Below are positions 23,480 to 35,760 of a stretch of 64,000 nucleotides of DNA, one piece after another. The translations under genes and the position numbers were made by a program. Position 1 is the stretch's first letter; every line of letters begins with the position of its first letter. The notes beneath the pieces were generated by a model that worked only from the letters and a program-made list of their open reading frames with translations, ran no database searches and was not told the origin of the DNA. The stretch spans positions 26,102,715 to 26,166,714 of the forward strand of contig NC_088880.1 of the NCBI RefSeq assembly GCF_032884065.1, read 5' to 3'. Origin of the DNA: Artemia franciscana (lineage: Eukaryota > Arthropoda > Branchiopoda > Anostraca > Artemiidae).

Positions 23480-23635
23480 ATTTATCTTCTTCTTCTTGTT
23501 TAGACTGCTACGAAGGCACTTTCGCATTATATTATATAACTGGAATCAAATTCCGGGCCCTGGGGGGGGGGGTTGTTGCATGTGAGTCAACACTCTGGGT
23601 CCCGTATTACCAAACTGAGATACTTATTTGTTTTG
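23480..23635. repeat. Second copy of the dispersed repeat at 21955-22110
   Basis: Shared words: CTTCTTGTTTAGA/GAA, CACTTT, AATCAAATTCCGGG, TTGTTGCA, GTGAGT, CTCTGGGTCCC / CTCCAGGTCCC and TTACCAAACTGAGAT. Direct orientation. Confidence 0.6.
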
Positions 23636-24920
23636 TTTTAAGTTTTTTCTATCTGGATAAGCTTCAGGTATTAGTAAATCAGGAAATCTAATGAAAAATT
23701 ATGATTGGCTCAGCCTTGACGAAGTTAAAATCGACTGAGCTTCATTTTTGGCTCGATCCAGATCTGGGCGCTCACTAAATCTCTATTGTGAATGGTTTTA
23801 GTTTCAACTAAATCCCCGAAAATACCACTAGCTAAAGTTTATTATTAGTAAACCCTCATTTTGAATGGGCCTTTATGCCCTTTTGAAGATTGTACATTTG
23901 GTTTACCTATCAGTGAATCAAGCCTATCTCTATGCAAGATTGCGATCCTTCATTGAAAATTCGAATCTGAATTATTATTTTTTTAAATAATAGTTTTAAG
24001 GCAAGCACGTACTTTATCCCAATGCATCCTTGCCAGGCCCCAGTATTTATCCCTTATATGTAAGATATAACTTATAGTTTAAATCACACTGGCTCGTGCT
24101 GTTAAAATGCGGGCGGATAAAGCAAATATGGCAGTTATTGGCAGTTTGTAAACAGACCAGCTCAATTATAGCACTTAAACCGTTCGGATTATCCAACGTA
24201 ATGAAAGGTTGAAAAATATTTTTTAAGGCAATTATAGCCAGAATGTTTTGTTGAATTTAAATATGCAGTATATACAATTATCAAGTTTTGGTTAGCATCA
24301 ATTCTTATAGTTTAAATGGGCGTAGCCGAGTGATAATAGATAGTTTTAGCCGTCTAGAAAGAAGCATGTTTTGATATCAAAATACAGATAGGAATTCTAA
24401 CAAGCATGTGGCAACAAAGGGTAAAAATTGTATGTTTTCCTTATAAGACTTTATTGTATCTAAGTTTTAAAGCTATTATTTATGGTACAAAGTATGGCTG
24501 TTAGATAAACACTTTTGAACGATTTTCAGACTAGGAGAAACTGAGGAAGCATAAATGGTTTAAAGTCAAATTATAATGGTAATAGATCAATCAAAAGCTT
24601 CAAACTGCAAATACAGTAATATAAGTAATGAACACTATAGATTATGGTGTTAAATTTTTTTTTAAACTCTTTTCCAGCACGTAAGACATGTAAAATACGA
24701 TTTACATCTGCATACTCGTAAGCCCCCCCCCCAGCAATCACAGAAGCTGAAGAAACAAAGTTAGTAATTAGGATCACGCTAATGAAATGTAAGTAACTAA
24801 TGACCGTTTTCAATAGAAACTCAAACCCTAAAAAGTGAATTTCTTCAGCAATATATGCCTTTAAAACAAATATTTTTATCCCGATTCCAAATACATAAAA
24901 AAATAATTTTAGATTTGTCT
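23636..24920. other. No gene seen
   Basis: AT-rich. One short minus open frame (24813-24571) was considered and not accepted. No repeat recognised. Confidence 0.4.
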
Positions 24921-25890
24921 ACCAAAATATTTTAGTGTAAGGAAATGTGGGTTGGATTTAGAAAATGGGATAGATACTCCCCGTCATTTGAGGTTCAGAC
25001 CCTGAGAATCCCCTTCCCATCTCGTCGGGTCTGTGCCAACCTCCTACCACACAAATAAGCCTCTGCAAGTGGAACTAGTGAATGCTAAAATAACCCTTCT
25101 CTACTCTAATTTTCAAAAAAAGTGTCAGATACACCCAATCATTTTGGGCCCGACGGTATAATCTTTGATCTAGTGTAAATATGATTTTGCAGCTACAAGA
25201 AGTGCCTGTTTAAATTAATTTATTATAACAATAATATATTATACAATTATTTATTATACCAAAATATATTACTTTAAGGAAATTTGGGTTGATTTTAAAA
25301 AATGAAAGAGATACTCCCCCTCATTTGAGGTTCAGACCCTGAGAATCCCCTTCCTATCTCGTCGGGTCTGTGCCATCTCCTACAACACAAATAAGCCTCT
25401 GCAAATGGAACTAGTGAATTCTAGAGTAACCCTTCTCTACTCTAATTTTCAAAAAAAAGTGTGAGATACACCCAATCATTTTGGACCCAACGGTATAATC
25501 TTTGATCTAGTGTAAATGCGATTTTGCAGCTGCAAGAAGTGAAGTGCCTATTTATATTAATTTATTATACAATTATTTATTATACCAAAATATATTACTT
25601 TAAATAAATGTGGGTTGATTTTAGAAAATGGAAGAGATACTCCTCCTCATTTGAGGTTCAGACCCTGAAAATTCCCTTCCCATCTCCTCGGGTCTATGCC
25701 AACCTCCTACGACACAAATAAGCCTCTGCAAATGCAACTAGTGAATTCTAGAATAATCCTTCTCTACTCTCATTTTCAAAAAAAAGTGTGAGATACACCC
25801 AATCATTTTGGACTCAACGGTATAATCTTTGATCTAGTGTAAATGTGATTTTGCAGCTACAAGAACTGAAGTGCCTATTTATATTAATTT
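24921..25890. repeat. Three tandem units of about 320-340 bp
   Basis: Units at about 24921-25258, 25259-25580 and 25581-25890. Each contains CAAAATAT near the start, CATTTGAGGTTCAGACCCTG, AATAAGCCTCTGCAA, CCTTCTCTACTCT, GAGATACACCCAATCATTTT, GGTATAATCTTTGATCTAGT and GATTTTGCAGCT. Copies differ at scattered positions. Not coding. Confidence 0.9.
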
Positions 25891-28080
25891 AGCTTTAGCA
25901 CGATTGGGCGGAGTTCTAATCTGAGAAACGTCTTTCCCATTGACATCCTTTTAGTCCATACCATTAATTACCCTAATTCCTCGCTTGTCGGGTTTTGGCG
26001 CTCACCCTGTTACTCTGTCCATCCAACTGTCCGTCATAAGACATCCGAAAAACAAGAGGTGGGAAAACTTGTCAGTTTTGATGGGATAGGGTGACATCTA
26101 ATAAAGCCCTGATTCAAGTTTAAGGTTCACGGAAAGGTAGACTGCTGTGGTAGGTAAAAGAATAAGAAGAAAGTATGCTCTAAAATTAGAATAATATTGT
26201 GGGAGGACATTTAAAAATCTTGCATTAAATTGCAACTGAAGTGAGTGGTTACCTATGGCAGCTTTTTATGGATGGAGGGACTGAATATGTACTTTATTTT
26301 ACTAAATGATTCCATTGTACCATTTAACACGTTCTTATTGCAGTAACATATATGACTTGGTTGGTCTGACATGATTATTAGTAGTAAATTAGTTGCAATC
26401 CTTTCTCAGAGAAAATTTTTCTAGGCTTGAATATCTCTCCTCTCCTATAAAAGTATTAAAATCATATAAAATACTCATTTTTAAATATAGAAAGAATGAA
26501 AAAAAACTGTTACCTGAACCAACCAAATGATTCTGACCCCACCTTTAGAATCAAAATCCTGAGTACGGATCCACCTCACCGTTACGTGCCTACCCTTATC
26601 CTCCAGCTTCAATACAGCCTATCACGCTTCTGGGATTTCTGATTAGCAAAACATGTACAGTTAGGAAAAACTTTCCCATTACGGATGATGGCTTATCAAG
26701 AACAAAATATTCAGACAAAAAGAAATCTAACCTGAAGGTGACCGGGAGTCAGGACATGTTTACTTAAATTTAATCAACGACATCCTCAAGAAAAAGAAAA
26801 CAAAAAAACATAGTCATGTCAGTCAATACAAAATTTCAGTCAATACAAAATTTCTTTCCAACTAAGCCTTCCACTAAGGGTCGACAGAGCGCAAAAAATT
26901 TCCTACTTGCGTTTGTTATAAACTAGCATCAGGTGATGGGGGAGGAGGTAGACACACAACAAAATCTGAAACTGAGCTCAGCAACTTATTTTTTGAGGGA
27001 GCCCCCCCAACTTGGAAAATATAACACATTATTTACTAGCGACTGCGAAAATTAGACTTTGCAGAAACGGAAAAATATAACATGACAACCCTTTTATGTT
27101 CCAGACGAAATTAGAATTTGTATTGTGGTGACTATAATGTAAAACTATATAATTTATTAAAAAACATGTAGCTACATTTTCAGCCACATGTGTAGCTACA
27201 CTACAAGATTGAAAAAAAAACACTAAGCTTCAATCTAAGTATTGGGAGACAGAAGTATTATCCCTGATTTTTCATACAAAGATAAAAGTTAAGGAACAAA
27301 AATGCAACATTTGTTTTCTTATAAGACAGACAAAAATGGTTCGCCAATTAAAACCAACTCCAGAATAGCCGATTTAAATACTAAGAATTTAATATACTAA
27401 GCTTCTATTTAGCATACTAATTATAATTAATATAGCAACAAAAAGGTAGCGTTCTTGAGAGTGGAAACGCAGAAACCCGGGAAAACGTACGGTGAGATTT
27501 ATCTTAATAACTGTTTCCTTTATTTGGTCTCTATGCCATACAAAAAAAAACGTTCCCTGATCCCGAAGATCATGTAACTGTACATCCTTATTTAAGCACA
27601 TATCTGTTTTAGTATCACTATGCCACAATAACCAGTCCTCATTTTCATTTATTGCTTTTCATCTCATTTTATAAGAGGGAACGTTCACAGGAATTTACCT
27701 CCGGGGGGAGGGGCAAGTCAAAAAAGGGAGGTTATAGTGAAAATATAGATAGGTTTTAGCCAATTAATTCGTTTATTTAAAATCTATAAACATAAAAAGA
27801 GTATAAAGGTGAAGTATCAATTAGATAAAACACAAAATCAAATAAAAATCGGTAGAAACCGGAAAGAAAAATCAGAAAGAAGAAATTTGTAAAATATAAA
27901 GTAACTAATTTAGATTTTGTTTTAATTACCATTCCTAAGAATAGGGAAAACACATGAAGGAGAAACGACGGAATAGAGTAACGAAAAAGGACTCTCAACA
28001 AAAAGTGGAGGGAAGTTCGGCCAATACACATACAAAAAATACATAAAATTTTGTTCAGTTTGGAAATATCTCAGGATAAC
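25891..28080. other. No gene seen
   Basis: No conserved protein segment or repeat is recognised on either strand. The longest open frames (27628-27389 and 28031-27777, minus) look like chance. Confidence 0.4.
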
Positions 28081-28169
28081 CAATCTATTATATATTATAT
28101 ATAATCACCTATTTATAGATGATTTATAGATATCATCTATTATATATTATACTATAATCAATATATTAT

Positions 28170-28360
<191 letters not shown>

Positions 28361-28424
28361 CTTGTATATACGATAATTTATAGATGAATTATAAATATCA
28401 TCTATTATATATTATATTATAATC

Positions 28425-28430
<6 letters not shown>

Positions 28431-28513
<83 letters not shown>
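28431..28513. repeat. (AT)n microsatellite
   Basis: About 83 bp of AT preceded by the same AATCAATATTATA lead-in as the tract at 28172, so the tracts and their flanks are part of a duplicated block. Confidence 0.95.
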
Positions 28514-28514
<1 letters not shown>

Positions 28515-28795
28515 TAGCATCGGCAATAGTTGGCTGAAACACAATCAAAAGATTGTTAATAATAGATACATCAAGCGGCCTGATACAATCTAAAAGAGGG
28601 GTAGTGATGTTATTACAACAAAGGAATAAAAGAAACCGTAAAAAGTATTTGGAAGAGATCATTTTGGAACGGCCAATCAGAAGCAGGTCGTCAGCACATG
28701 CAAGGTAAGAAACATCAGAAAACCAGGGGTCGATCCAGAATTTTTTTAGCGGGGGGGGGGGCATAATATTTTACTCCGATAAACTTACGAACAAA

Positions 28796-28862
28796 GAAAT
28801 ACCAGCAATTTAAAGGGAACCTCAACGATTGTACGCCGTGGGTAGGTTGTGGAAATGCTCGT
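28796..28862. repeat. Direct repeat, copy 2
   Basis: See 28277-28360. It begins after a GGGGGGGGGG run (28751-28762) and GCATAATATTTTACTCCG. Confidence 0.8.
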
Positions 28863-29505
28863 AAATTTAATCTTAAATCTGCCGAGGGTTAAAGTTCTAA
28901 TAAATCTGTCGAAGTTAAAACGATTAAAAATATTGATACAATAATAGAAACCACCCCGCCATGATAAAATGAAAAGCTGTTCACCCTCTAAGAAAAATAT
29001 TATGTTTAATATAGCAATGTGATGTTATCCCCAAATCCACCACCACGCTAGGGGTGGACACCCGCCCCCCACACCCCCACCTCGATCCGCCACTGAGCAA
29101 AATTAAAAATTAAATACCCGAAATCCAGTCTTAAAAAGAATTGAGACAATCCCACAAAAACACTTCACAGGCGAGAAATATTTATTGAATCAATGTTTGA
29201 GAGTAGTTTCTTAACAAAAACTTAAAATATAGAAAGAATTAAACCAAAATTAGTAAAATAATTAAAATTAATAATAAAATTAAAATAATAAACTTGTTAA
29301 AACAGATTTCATTCCTATTCTTTTGCGGATGAAATATAATAGATTACCAAATACTGTTCAGTTCGGCAATCCAGCTGGGGCCCAAGGCCTTAGCCATGGA
29401 GGGGAGGGGGAAAGTAACAGGTTCAAACTCCCTCCCCCGCCCAAAAGTTTCGCCTGGCTCGTAAAAACGTATACGATTGCCGGTAAAAACGTATAAATGG
29501 GATAG

Positions 29506-30143
29506 GAAGGGGCCATAAGGTTTTAAAGAGCCTTCAAACTTCATTGGAGGGATGAAAGAGTGGAGCTGTGTCAAACAACAAGTTTAGCAAAAAATGTGGT
29601 TCATACCGACTCTCTAAGGCTATAATGAAAGAAAGAGTAAAACGACAAGGCCATGTTTTAAAGAAGAAGAATGATAAGATTGCCGGTAATTGGGCATTTC
29701 GGCCATACTTCTGGGACTAAATAGAAGCAGGTAGTCCCCTAAAGGGGTGGGAAGGGGCCATAAAGTTTTAAAGAGCCTTCAAACTTCATGGGAGGAGGAG
29801 AGAGTGGAGGTGTGTCAAACAACAAGTTTAACAAAAATGTGGTTCGACCCGACTCTCTAAGGCTATAATGAAAGAAAGAGTAAAACGACAAGGCCATGTT
29901 TTGAAGAAGAAGAATGATAAGATTGTCGGTAATTGGGCTTTTCGGCCATACATCTGGGACTAAACAAAAGCAGGTAGTCCCCAAATGGGGTGGGAGGGGG
30001 CTATATAGTACATTCGAACGTCATGGGAGAGAGTAAAGAGTGTAACGTTGAACAGATTGTGGCGGAAGAGGAATATGCGTAGCTGTGTTGGCCTTATGCA
30101 GCTTGGTAAAGCAAAATGTTTTTAATGTTAGCAGTAATAGCAG
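29506..30143 (+). pseudogene. RTE-like LINE tail, tandemly duplicated (~245-bp unit)
   Basis: Units at 29506-29750 and 29751-about 29990 each read AATGTGGTTC, then the RTE-like LINE block 'SLSRxIMKERVKRQGHVLKK' followed by KNDKI and NWAFRPY. They are followed by the 3'-end text (GGCGGAAGAGGAATATGCGT, GCTGTGTTGGCC) and a decayed (TAG/CAG)n tail at 30128-30143. Only the last ~120 codons of ORF2 are represented. Confidence 0.7.
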
Positions 30144-30654
30144 TCTATTCAAAAATTTTCTTTAAAAAATCAAAATGAAGTTTTCTTTTTCGGTGTCGGA
30201 TTTTGACCCAGATATTTTTCAAATTTTGAATCTTCCGAAACTGATAGCACCTAGATCTTCCTTTCCAAAGCAAAAAGCACGCAGATAAATTTTGATTTCC
30301 TCCAAAGAAAACAAAAATCCTAATTCAAAAAGTATAAATTCCTTAATTCTTCCGTAATCATATCTTTCTCTCAACTACCACGATTCAGATACATAAAATA
30401 AATTAAATACGAGGCCAAACCCTTTAATCAAAAAGCTAAATACGAAGTATGTGCTAATCATATACAAGGTTAACAAGTTACAATTGTAATTTACAGCAAA
30501 ATATTTGTCACCGGTAACTAACTTCATAAAAATCGGATCCTGTAAAAAAAGAAGAAAGTTTTACTAAATATTTATGCACAAAAAGTCAATTAAACTCCAT
30601 AGGCTAAAATACAACGATCACTAAAAGAGATAAATAAAAAAAACAAGTTTTTTA

Positions 30655-31165
30655 ACTAAAAGTAAGGAGCGACATTAAAACTTAAAACGACCAGAAATTA
30701 CTTCGTATATGAAAGAGGCTGCTTCCTCATCAACGCCTCGCTCTTTACGCTAAAGTTTGACTCTTTCTCTCAATTCTTCTTTTTAAAACAGTAAAAAACT
30801 TTAGCGTAAAGAGCAGGGCGTTGATGAGGAAGCAGCCTCTTTCATATACGAAGTAATTTCTGGTCGTTTTAAGTTTTAATGTAGATAGGAGCTTGAAAAA
30901 TCTACAGTAGGGTTCTCTGATACGCTGAATCTGATGGTGTGATTTTCGTCAAGATTCTATGACTTCTAGGGGGCGTTTCCCCCTATTTTCTAAAATAACG
31001 CAACTTTTGATGCGTAAGACTAAACTTGATTAAACTTATATATTTAAAATCAGCATTAAAATGCGATTCTTTTGATGTAGGTATTGGTGTCAAAATTCCA
31101 TTTTTTAGAGTTTTGGTTACTATTGAGCCGGGTCGCTCCTTACTACAGTTCGTTACCACGAACTG
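30655..31165. mobile_element. Short repeat element with AGTAAGGAGCGAC ends
   Basis: Begins AGTAAGGAGCGAC (30661) and contains the inverted complement GTCGCTCCTTACT at 31131-31143. The inner part (TCTGATGGTGTGATTTTCGT, GGGGGCGTTTCCCCC) matches 4570-4890 in the 2.67-kb transposon. This is a family I recall as very common in Artemia-type DNA (inference). No ORF of substance. Confidence 0.6.
30673..30881. repeat. Near-perfect 86-bp inverted repeat
   Basis: Arms 30673-30758 and 30796-30881 pair almost throughout (CATTAAAACTTAAAACGACC with its complement at the other end; GAGGCTGCTTCCTCATCAAC likewise), with a loop of about 37 bases. Only one or two differences are visible, near GCGAGGCG/GCAGGGCG. 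Confidence 0.9.
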
Positions 31166-31169
31166 TTTG

Positions 31170-32879
31170 ATCTGGCCAACTTCATCATACTCTCGAAAGT
31201 GGGCCATACAATATCATTCGACTGTCGCCGAGGACGAACCAGACAATTTTGAATGGAGTGTGACCCGTGGGAATATGCCCCTCTAAAGAAAGAACATGTT
31301 CTAAACCAGTACTCAGTGGCCTTAAACCCCACCCCCGGGCCTTTTTGCTGAATTTTATTTAATTTCTTTTATCATAGGATCCTTTGAATTATGTAAATGA
31401 AATAGAGATAAAACTATATATAATATAGTTCTTATTAAAACTAATTATATTTTCTAGTTATACAACGATATAAATATATTTTCAAAATGTTCAAAGAATT
31501 TTACGACGTCTGTTCAATGTGAATTTTTAGTAAAAGTTTCTCCCAAGAATTGATTCATCCCTATTTGAAAACATGATGCTTAAAATCCAATAAATAAAAA
31601 AAAACACTTTGTAAATATAGATGCTCCGCAGAGACGTGCACAGGAAAGGGGGGGGGGCTTGTGGTCCAGCCCTATCGTCATCTACCCCAGCAAAATCTGA
31701 TTTCTATTTAATTTTCAGGTGTTTCTTAATACTTGGTACTCTAACGGTACTTTAACGGTTTACTTTGACGGTTTTTTTAAGCTTTATGTTCCCTAATTTT
31801 TGGCTATGTTATTTTTCTGCAGTCCTACGGATTTAATAAATAAACTTAAGACAACAATTTGGCTAACAATCGATGGATGAGATTCGACTTTATCCAATAG
31901 TTGAATTAAATTTTGAAATTCACTTTCTATTTCTTTTTAGATTGAAAAAAAATTTAGATGGGCAAAACATATAAAAAAGAAAAATCCTATTTTTAAACTA
32001 GTTCAGATCATTCCCTAAGAAGAAATTTAAGCTATGTCATTTTTTGGCTCGGTGAATGCATAGATCTGAAGATAATGAACCCAACGATATTAGCATTGTC
32101 TTTCCAGAGCAAGCCACACCAGTAGGCTGCTCATAAAAGTGTTTCACAAGGAACATAAACCGTAAAATAAAATATAAATTACATGCTTAAAATAACTCAT
32201 AAATCAATAGGATGAAAGCGACAAGTGGAAAACGATTAATAACGATTTAACTTTGTTTATTTTTTCTTTCACGATTTCGCAATTTCACTAATGTTTTCAC
32301 TTTTTTTACTTTCATAAATAAAAAATTATCAAAACTTTAAGGAATAAATATCAGTATATGTCAATTAAACTGACAGTCCACAATTATCCGTTGTTTTTTC
32401 AGTAAAGCACAAAATGTGTTCTGGTATTGAAAAGGCATGGGGGTTTTCAGCCCTGCTCGTGTTAATTTCTGCTCGTTTTGAGTTTGACTCGGCTATTTAT
32501 TGTAATTTCTGTTCGTTTGAATTTCATTTATTTATTGATAGTGGTTTGAGACAGTTTTACTCTCGGAAGATTATTTGACTTTATTTCTGCTCATTTTTGG
32601 CTAAATATAGCTCTTTACTTTTCTCTGAAAAACTTGTTTTGTGGAAAAAGGTTTTTTAAATGAATTTCTGTTCGGTTTTTATTGACACATTCTTTTTCCC
32701 AAAAAAAATATTTTATGTATCTTCAGTTTTTTTCCATAAGAATCCATAGTTTGGGTTGATATTTGTATGTTGGCAAAACCTTTTCTTCAGTTTTTGGTAC
32801 AAATAAAGCTTAATATAATTCTCAAAATATTCTATCTATGCTCTATGACAACCTGGATACACTTACGCTCTTTTTATTT
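31170..32879. other. No gene seen
   Basis: AT-rich with short homopolymer runs. A GC-rich patch at 31628-31665 (GCAGAGACGTGCACAGG then G-run) looks like the end of some dispersed element. No coding segment recognised. Confidence 0.4.
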
Positions 32880-34700
32880 ATTTAAATTGTAAGAGCAGAA
32901 GTAGTAATAGTAGTAGCCCCAAAATTTCAACTTAGTGCCCCCAGCTGTTTTCGATATATTGCTGAGGTGTCTTATTGGCAACTATAAACACAATGCTTTT
33001 TGGTTTATTTTAAACCAATATTTAGTTTTAAGTATAATGGGCCAATTACGTAATTGTGGGGGGTTGACATGCCCAATATTCCTAAAGACATAGTTGTTGG
33101 ACCGTTCTACTATGCTGAACAAAATGGTTGTCTGAAAATTCTGACTCGATGCGTTTGGAAAAGGAATAGGCTTGAGAGAAAGGCTGCTGGCCCTCCAATC
33201 TCTTTACTCTTAAAATGAGCATTAAACCTTTTAAATTTGAATCGAATTAGCTCCTTTACAAGTTTCAATGATATTTCTAGTAATTACAGAGTGGTCCTAC
33301 CTATGATATTGCTTAGATGCTCTTTTGAAAACCTGCTGAAACTCCTCCTAAGGGTTACTTGAAAGTTTCACCTTAATACCCTTAGCATCATTAGTTACAG
33401 TAACTGCAGTGGTAGTATTAAAAGTATACGCATAGTGCCTTGTGGCTAGTTCAAAAACCCCCACAACTTACCCTTAAAGGTCTAACTTAATATTATATGT
33501 AATTCTTCAGATATTGCTTTGTCACCTTTTTGAAAGTCCACATGCTCATAGTTTGTTTAGATTTTTTTTCAACATCCGCGTAAATATTCCTTAAATGTTT
33601 CACCTTAATCCCTTTAGCTTGCGCAGTTGCAATAGTTATAGCAGCATTAGTAGCAGTATGTGCATAGCACCTTTGGTTTCTTCAACATCTCCTTCAACAC
33701 ACGCTGAAAGTTTCGGTTTAATACCATCAGTCATTCCTGATGGGTCTGCTTGACAACCTGTGTGGGCATAGTGTGTTTCGAATTAGTTCCCTACAGTTTC
33801 TATATATCCCCAATTTGTCACCTTAATATCCTTAGTTTTAATAGCAGTAGTTGCAGTAGAATTAATTATAGTAGCCTAAGCTTTAGTAACAGTAGTAGTA
33901 ATAGAAGTAGTAATAATAGTAACAGTAGTAGTAGCATGAGTAGCAAGCCCTGTTATTTTCAACTTCACATACAAAACTGTTCCTAAGATATTGCTGTTAC
34001 ATCCTTTTGACAACCTGCATACAGACGAAGTGTTGTGATTCAGTTCACCTTCCCACCTCAAAATTCCAAGAAAATTCCACCTTCATACCCTTTGTTGTAA
34101 TAGTAGTCACAGTAGTAGTATTGATATTACTAGTAAAAGTATAGAATAGCAGTAGTACTACTAGCATTAGTAGTATTGATATATATGTGCTTTTGATAAC
34201 CTGTATCTTCAAATACTTTCTGAAATTTTCATCTCAATGCTAACCTTACAAGTAGTTGGAATAGAAGTAGTAGTAGTAAATGTAGCAGTAACAATATTAT
34301 TAACAGTAGTGTGCACGTATTGCCTTTTGGTGAGACGATCTTCTCCTTTAAGCATTCTCTGAAAGTTCCAACTTAGTACCAAAATCAATTATTGAGCTAC
34401 GCCATTTTGACAGTGGCATACACATAGCATCTTTTGATTTAATTCGAATTTCCCTTTAATATTTTAAATGAAGTGGTATGGTAGTAGTAGTGGTGGTAGT
34501 TGTAGTAGTATTGTTAGCATGCATATGATGCCTTTTTGATCATATCCCTTATCATTTCCTGAATTTTCCAAATTAATATACTAGGTTATTCCTGTGTTAC
34601 ACCCTTTTTACAATCCGTATACATATGACACGTTTTGATTTAGTTCAACATTCCTGAAAGGCTCACCTGAATGCCCTTCATCTTCTTTGAAAGTAAAGTT
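32880..34700. repeat. Tandem-like family with (TAG)n runs
   Basis: Loose units of roughly 120-250 bp share 'GAAAGTTTCACCTTAATACC', 'TTGACAACCTG', 'GCATAGTG/GCATAGCACC' and a run of AGTAGTAGTAATAG-type trinucleotides (33640, 33850-33940, 34100-34180, 34260-34310, 34480-34510). The last part is duplicated at 40330-40860. Not coding; short ORFs here are low-complexity Ser/Thr runs. Confidence 0.7.
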
Positions 34701-34930
34701 CAAACATACATATTTTTTTCAATAACATAGACTATGTGTAAACAATAAACGAATCGCCTAGCTTACAGCCCTTGTCCTGAGGACTGTGGGGAGGTTGACA
34801 TCCCCAAGACATAATTACTGGACCTTTCAATAATGCTGATCAAAAGAGATCTCTCAAAACTTCAATCAGATATGTTTTGGAGAATAATAGGCTTAGGGAG
34901 GGGAGGCTGATTCCCTCCATTCATTTTTTG
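34700..34930. repeat. Satellite-like family, 'ACAGCCCTTGTCC...GTGGGG' unit
   Basis: Contains AGCCCTTGTCCTGAGGACTG, GGGGAGGTTGACATCCCCAA and TAATTACTGGACCTTTCAA, closely matched at 40895-41000. It begins the ~4-kb repeated block that recurs after 40860. Confidence 0.75.
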
Positions 34931-35760
34931 ACTATTAACAAGAGCTAAGAGCTCATATGGCACATGTGACGAGGCAAGAAGAGCTAAGAGCCAAGAGCTC
35001 ATATGGTATGAGCTCTAACAAAATTCTAAGAATCAATAGATTGATTTAAAAGGAAAATCAGAGGCTTAATGCCGGTCAGGATTTAAAATAAGAGCTCTGA
35101 GTCACGATGTCCTTCTAAATATCAAAATTCATTAAGATCCAATCACCCACTCATAAGTTATAAATACCTAATTTTTTCTAATTTTTCCTCTCCCTTTAGC
35201 CCCCTAGATGGTCGAATCTGGGAAAACAACTTTATCACCAAGTTTCATCCCGATCCCTCCACTCTAAGTGTTTTCCAAGATTTTAGGTTTCCCCCTCCCA
35301 ACTCCCCCCAATGTCACCAGATCCGGTCGGAATTTAAAATAACAGCTCTGAGGCACTATATCCTTCCAAACATCAAATTTCATTAAGATCTGATCAACCG
35401 TTCAAAGTTAAAAATACTTCATTTTTTCCGAATTAACGGGCCCCCCCCACTCCCCCCCCCCCCAGATGGTCAAATCGGGAAAACAACTATTTCTAATTAA
35501 ATCAGGCCCGGTCCCTGATACGCTTGCCAAATTTTATCGTCCTAGCTTACCTGGAAAAGCCTAAAGTAGCAAAACAGGGACCAACAGACAGACAGACCGA
35601 CACACCGACTGAATTTGCGATTGTTATATTTCACTTGGTTAATACCAAGTGCTATAAAAAGGGCACTAAACTTCTGACTTCCAATCTAATGAGCTCCATC
35701 CGAATCAAAGTTTATACACACACTCGTTCCATAAAAACCTTAAATACCCTTGGCATAACT
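34931..35760. repeat. Dispersed repeat with AAATAAGAGCTCTGAG units, copy 1
   Basis: Two tandem sub-units carry AAATAAGAGCTCTGAG or AAATAACAGCTCTGAGGC, TTCATTAAGATC and CCAAGTTTCATCCCGATCCC. The block ends with AGACAGACAGACCGACACAC and TCACTTGGTTAATACCAAG (a short palindrome). Copy 2 lies at 62530-63240, and another copy starts at 63928. A CCCCCCC run marks 35441-35462. Confidence 0.85.

Noticed and set aside
24571..24813. Minus ORF with a hydrophobic start and YEYADVNRILHVLRAGKEF
   Set aside because: Looks exon-like over 25 residues but has no clear splice sites and no recognised family; a poly-C run crosses it.
33750..34061. Ser- and Thr-rich ORFs
   Set aside because: They are translations of AGT/TAG trinucleotide runs.
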